A stretch of DNA of 6,037 nucleotides from Deltaproteobacteria bacterium (GTDB taxonomy: Bacteria; Desulfobacterota; Binatia; UBA9968), in the NCBI GenBank assembly GCA_021323355.1, contig JAJONK010000172.1, forward strand, positions 1 through 6,037, read 5' to 3'. Made by a program: the position numbers and the translations under genes. Below, in pieces: positions 5,958 through 6,037 of this stretch. The number at the start of each line of letters is the position of its first letter. Position 1 is the first letter of the stretch. A model generated the notes under the pieces. It did no database searches. It saw only the letters and a program-made list of their open reading frames with translations, and was not told where the DNA came from.

Positions 5958-6037
5958 GATTTTTCGCCGCGGAGCTGCTCGACCAAGCAGCACGAAAGCA
6001 TCCAAACAAAACCGCGATCATTGACAAGGAAGAAGCG
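5933..6037 (+). CDS. AMP-forming acyl-CoA synthetase/ligase, N-terminal fragment (runs off window)
   Basis: The frame from GTG 5933 to the window end encodes 35 residues, starting MANHIDSVGFFAAELLDQAA and continuing RKHPNKTAIIDKEEA. The pattern LLDQAARKHPNKTAIID is characteristic of the N-terminus of ANL-superfamily enzymes (acyl-CoA synthetases and AMP-ligases), where a helix precedes xxPxxxAlid and the first beta hairpin. These enzymes activate a carboxylic acid with ATP and join it to CoA. None of the catalytic motifs lie in the window, so the substrate class cannot be read. The gene overlaps the end of the aldolase-SCP2 gene by 25 bases, which implies translational coupling and a shared job: probably activating an acid derived from the aldolase's aldehyde product, or a lipid held by the SCP2 domain. 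Confidence 0.65.
   Translation, partial: MANHIDSVGFFAAELLDQAARKHPNKTAIIDKEEA

Overview
This window looks like the chromosome of a free-living bacterium of moderate, slightly GC-rich composition. GTG starts and tightly packed, same-strand genes are frequent. An iron-sulfur CCG-domain protein beside an acyl-CoA synthetase-like gene would suit a metabolically versatile soil, sediment or deltaproteobacterium-like lineage, but nothing here fixes the taxon. There is no rRNA, tRNA, CRISPR array, insertion sequence or phage gene.

Layout: (1) 20-754, minus strand, a metallo-beta-lactamase-fold hydrolase of the RNase Z-like group. (2) 755-891, a short divergent intergenic region. (3) 892-1359, plus strand, a MarR-family regulator. 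(4) 1347-1392, a clear sigma70-type promoter (TTGACA, 18-base spacer, TATACA) whose -35 box overlaps the marR stop codon. An exact 10-bp direct repeat brackets it. (5) 1445-6037, a compact plus-strand operon running off the end of the window: a two-cluster [4Fe-4S]/double-CCG protein, a nucleoside phosphorylase, an MtnA-like aldose-1-phosphate isomerase with an extra C-terminal domain, a class II aldolase fused to an SCP2 lipid-binding domain, and the first 35 codons of an apparent AMP-forming acyl-CoA synthetase. Gaps in the operon are 3, 23 and 17 bases, and the last pair overlaps by 25 bases.

The phosphorylase, isomerase and class II aldolase are the three activities of the known DHAP shunts, which dismantle 5'-deoxyadenosine or 5'-methylthioadenosine. 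The nucleoside is phosphorolysed to a 5-substituted ribose-1-phosphate, isomerised to the ribulose-1-phosphate, and cleaved to DHAP plus an aldehyde carrying the 5' substituent. Here each enzyme departs from the usual form. The phosphorylase has lost the usual ribose-binding glutamate. The isomerase carries a second, catalytically dead copy of its C-terminal fold. The aldolase has a lipid-binding SCP2 domain, and an acyl-activating enzyme follows. The boldest reading is that the substrate is a 5'-alkyl or 5'-lipid nucleoside, adenosylhopane being the known natural example. Its aldehyde remnant would be oxidised and activated to a CoA ester. The domain calls are visible in the sequence; the lipid substrate is inference. 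The simpler alternative is ordinary 5'-deoxyadenosine or methylthioadenosine salvage with decorated enzymes.
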